Of a stretch of DNA of 5,732 bases, positions 5,437 to 5,732 are shown piece after piece. The notes under the pieces are model-generated. The model was not told where the DNA came from. It made no database searches and saw only the letters and a program-made list of their open reading frames with translations. The first letter of the stretch is position 1; every line of letters starts with the position of its first letter. Made by a program: the position numbers and the translations under genes. The stretch spans positions 1 through 5,732 of the forward strand of contig DFOA01000037.1 of the NCBI GenBank assembly GCA_002381185.1, given 5' to 3'. This DNA comes from Firmicutes bacterium UBA3553 (lineage in GTDB: Bacteria > Bacillota > Clostridia > Tissierellales > Sedimentibacteraceae).

Positions 5437-5713
5437 ATACTACGCCTTTCTGTTCTTCATTATTTTCATCAGGACATATTTCCAATTCGTCATGAAGCTC
5501 GCACAAGGCTTCAAGGTCAATACTGCTTAGAATTTCTCCTATATTATCAGTTAATTCCGGATATTTTTCAGCTACTTGTGCTTCTATTCCGATTCCTTCA
5601 GTACAAAGATGATTTTCATCAAGGATAGACCAAACTTCTCCAAAGGTTTCACCTAAAATCGTCAAACTAATTTTCGCAGAATAATCATCAAATGTTTCAA
5701 TTTCTATTTTCAT
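5402..5713 (-). CDS. hypothetical protein, 103 residues, acidic
   Basis: I do not recognise this protein. It is strongly acidic, beginning MKIEIETFDDYSAKISLTI with alternating strand-like residues, then a Glu/Leu-rich helical part (EILSSIDLEALCELHDELE). No membrane segment or known motif is visible. The last 12 or so residues (VVYEKKIICKVDK) are translated from DNA that also encodes the start of the next gene, so the natural end may be earlier in relatives. ATG 5713 follows an in-frame TAA (5722-5720), which fixes the start; no clear ribosome site is visible, and the TAA may be the stop of a gene outside the window. The 35-base overlap with the next gene implies one transcript and linked translation. 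Confidence 0.6.
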   Translation of the reverse strand: MKIEIETFDDYSAKISLTILGETFGEVWSILDENHLCTEGIGIEAQVAEKYPELTDNIGEILSSIDLEALCELHDELEICPDENNEEQKGVVYEKKIICKVDK

Positions 5714-5732
5714 ATTGATTTACAATGAAAAC

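Noticed and set aside
5144..5530. Plus-strand open frame of 128 codons over the two hypothetical genes.
   Set aside because: It is a shadow frame without a ribosome site. The minus-strand genes have the better starts and the operon spacing.

Overview
This is AT-rich DNA from a Gram-positive bacterium of the Clostridia. The evidence is the low GC, the strong AGGAGG-type ribosome sites, the Rho-independent terminators and above all a sigI-rsgI pair. Such pairs are found in Bacillus and are expanded in cellulolytic clostridia of the Acetivibrio (Clostridium thermocellum) type. The exact species cannot be read from the window. All protein genes lie on the minus strand; the tRNA material is on the plus strand.

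Left third (1-2143): a two-gene operon. sigI encodes an alternative sigma factor of the SigI family. rsgI overlaps it by 4 bases and encodes its membrane-anchored anti-sigma factor. RsgI has an inner anti-sigma domain, one membrane segment, a conserved outer domain with the Asn-Pro self-cleavage motif, and a very Lys/Glu-rich outer tail in place of the carbohydrate-binding module seen in many clostridial RsgI proteins. A sigma-A-like promoter precedes sigI and a hairpin terminator follows rsgI.

Middle (2084-4014): a sigma-A-like promoter drives a truncated tRNA 5' part, followed by an intact tRNA-Ala(GGC). Ten bases beyond the tRNA begins a 12-bp sequence that recurs as a direct repeat on the far side of a complete large serine recombinase gene. 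The repeats bracket the recombinase tightly: 3 bp beyond its stop codon and 72 bp ahead of its start codon. They are good candidates for attL/attR of a very small integrative unit of about 1.7 kb that carries only its own recombinase. The junction that would form on excision is a near-perfect palindrome.

Right third (4015-5732): a 60-residue small protein gene just upstream of the recombinase; a stretch with two hairpin terminators; a decayed small resolvase gene, disrupted by a one-base frameshift and a nonsense codon and missing most of its catalytic domain; and two overlapping hypothetical genes (183 and 103 residues). The resolvase remnant overlaps the 183-residue gene by 4 bases, so these three form one minus-strand operon. 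This part looks like accessory DNA in decay.

The best candidates for something new are the recombinase with its bracketing repeats next to a duplicated, partly destroyed tRNA gene, and the unusual RsgI sensor tail.
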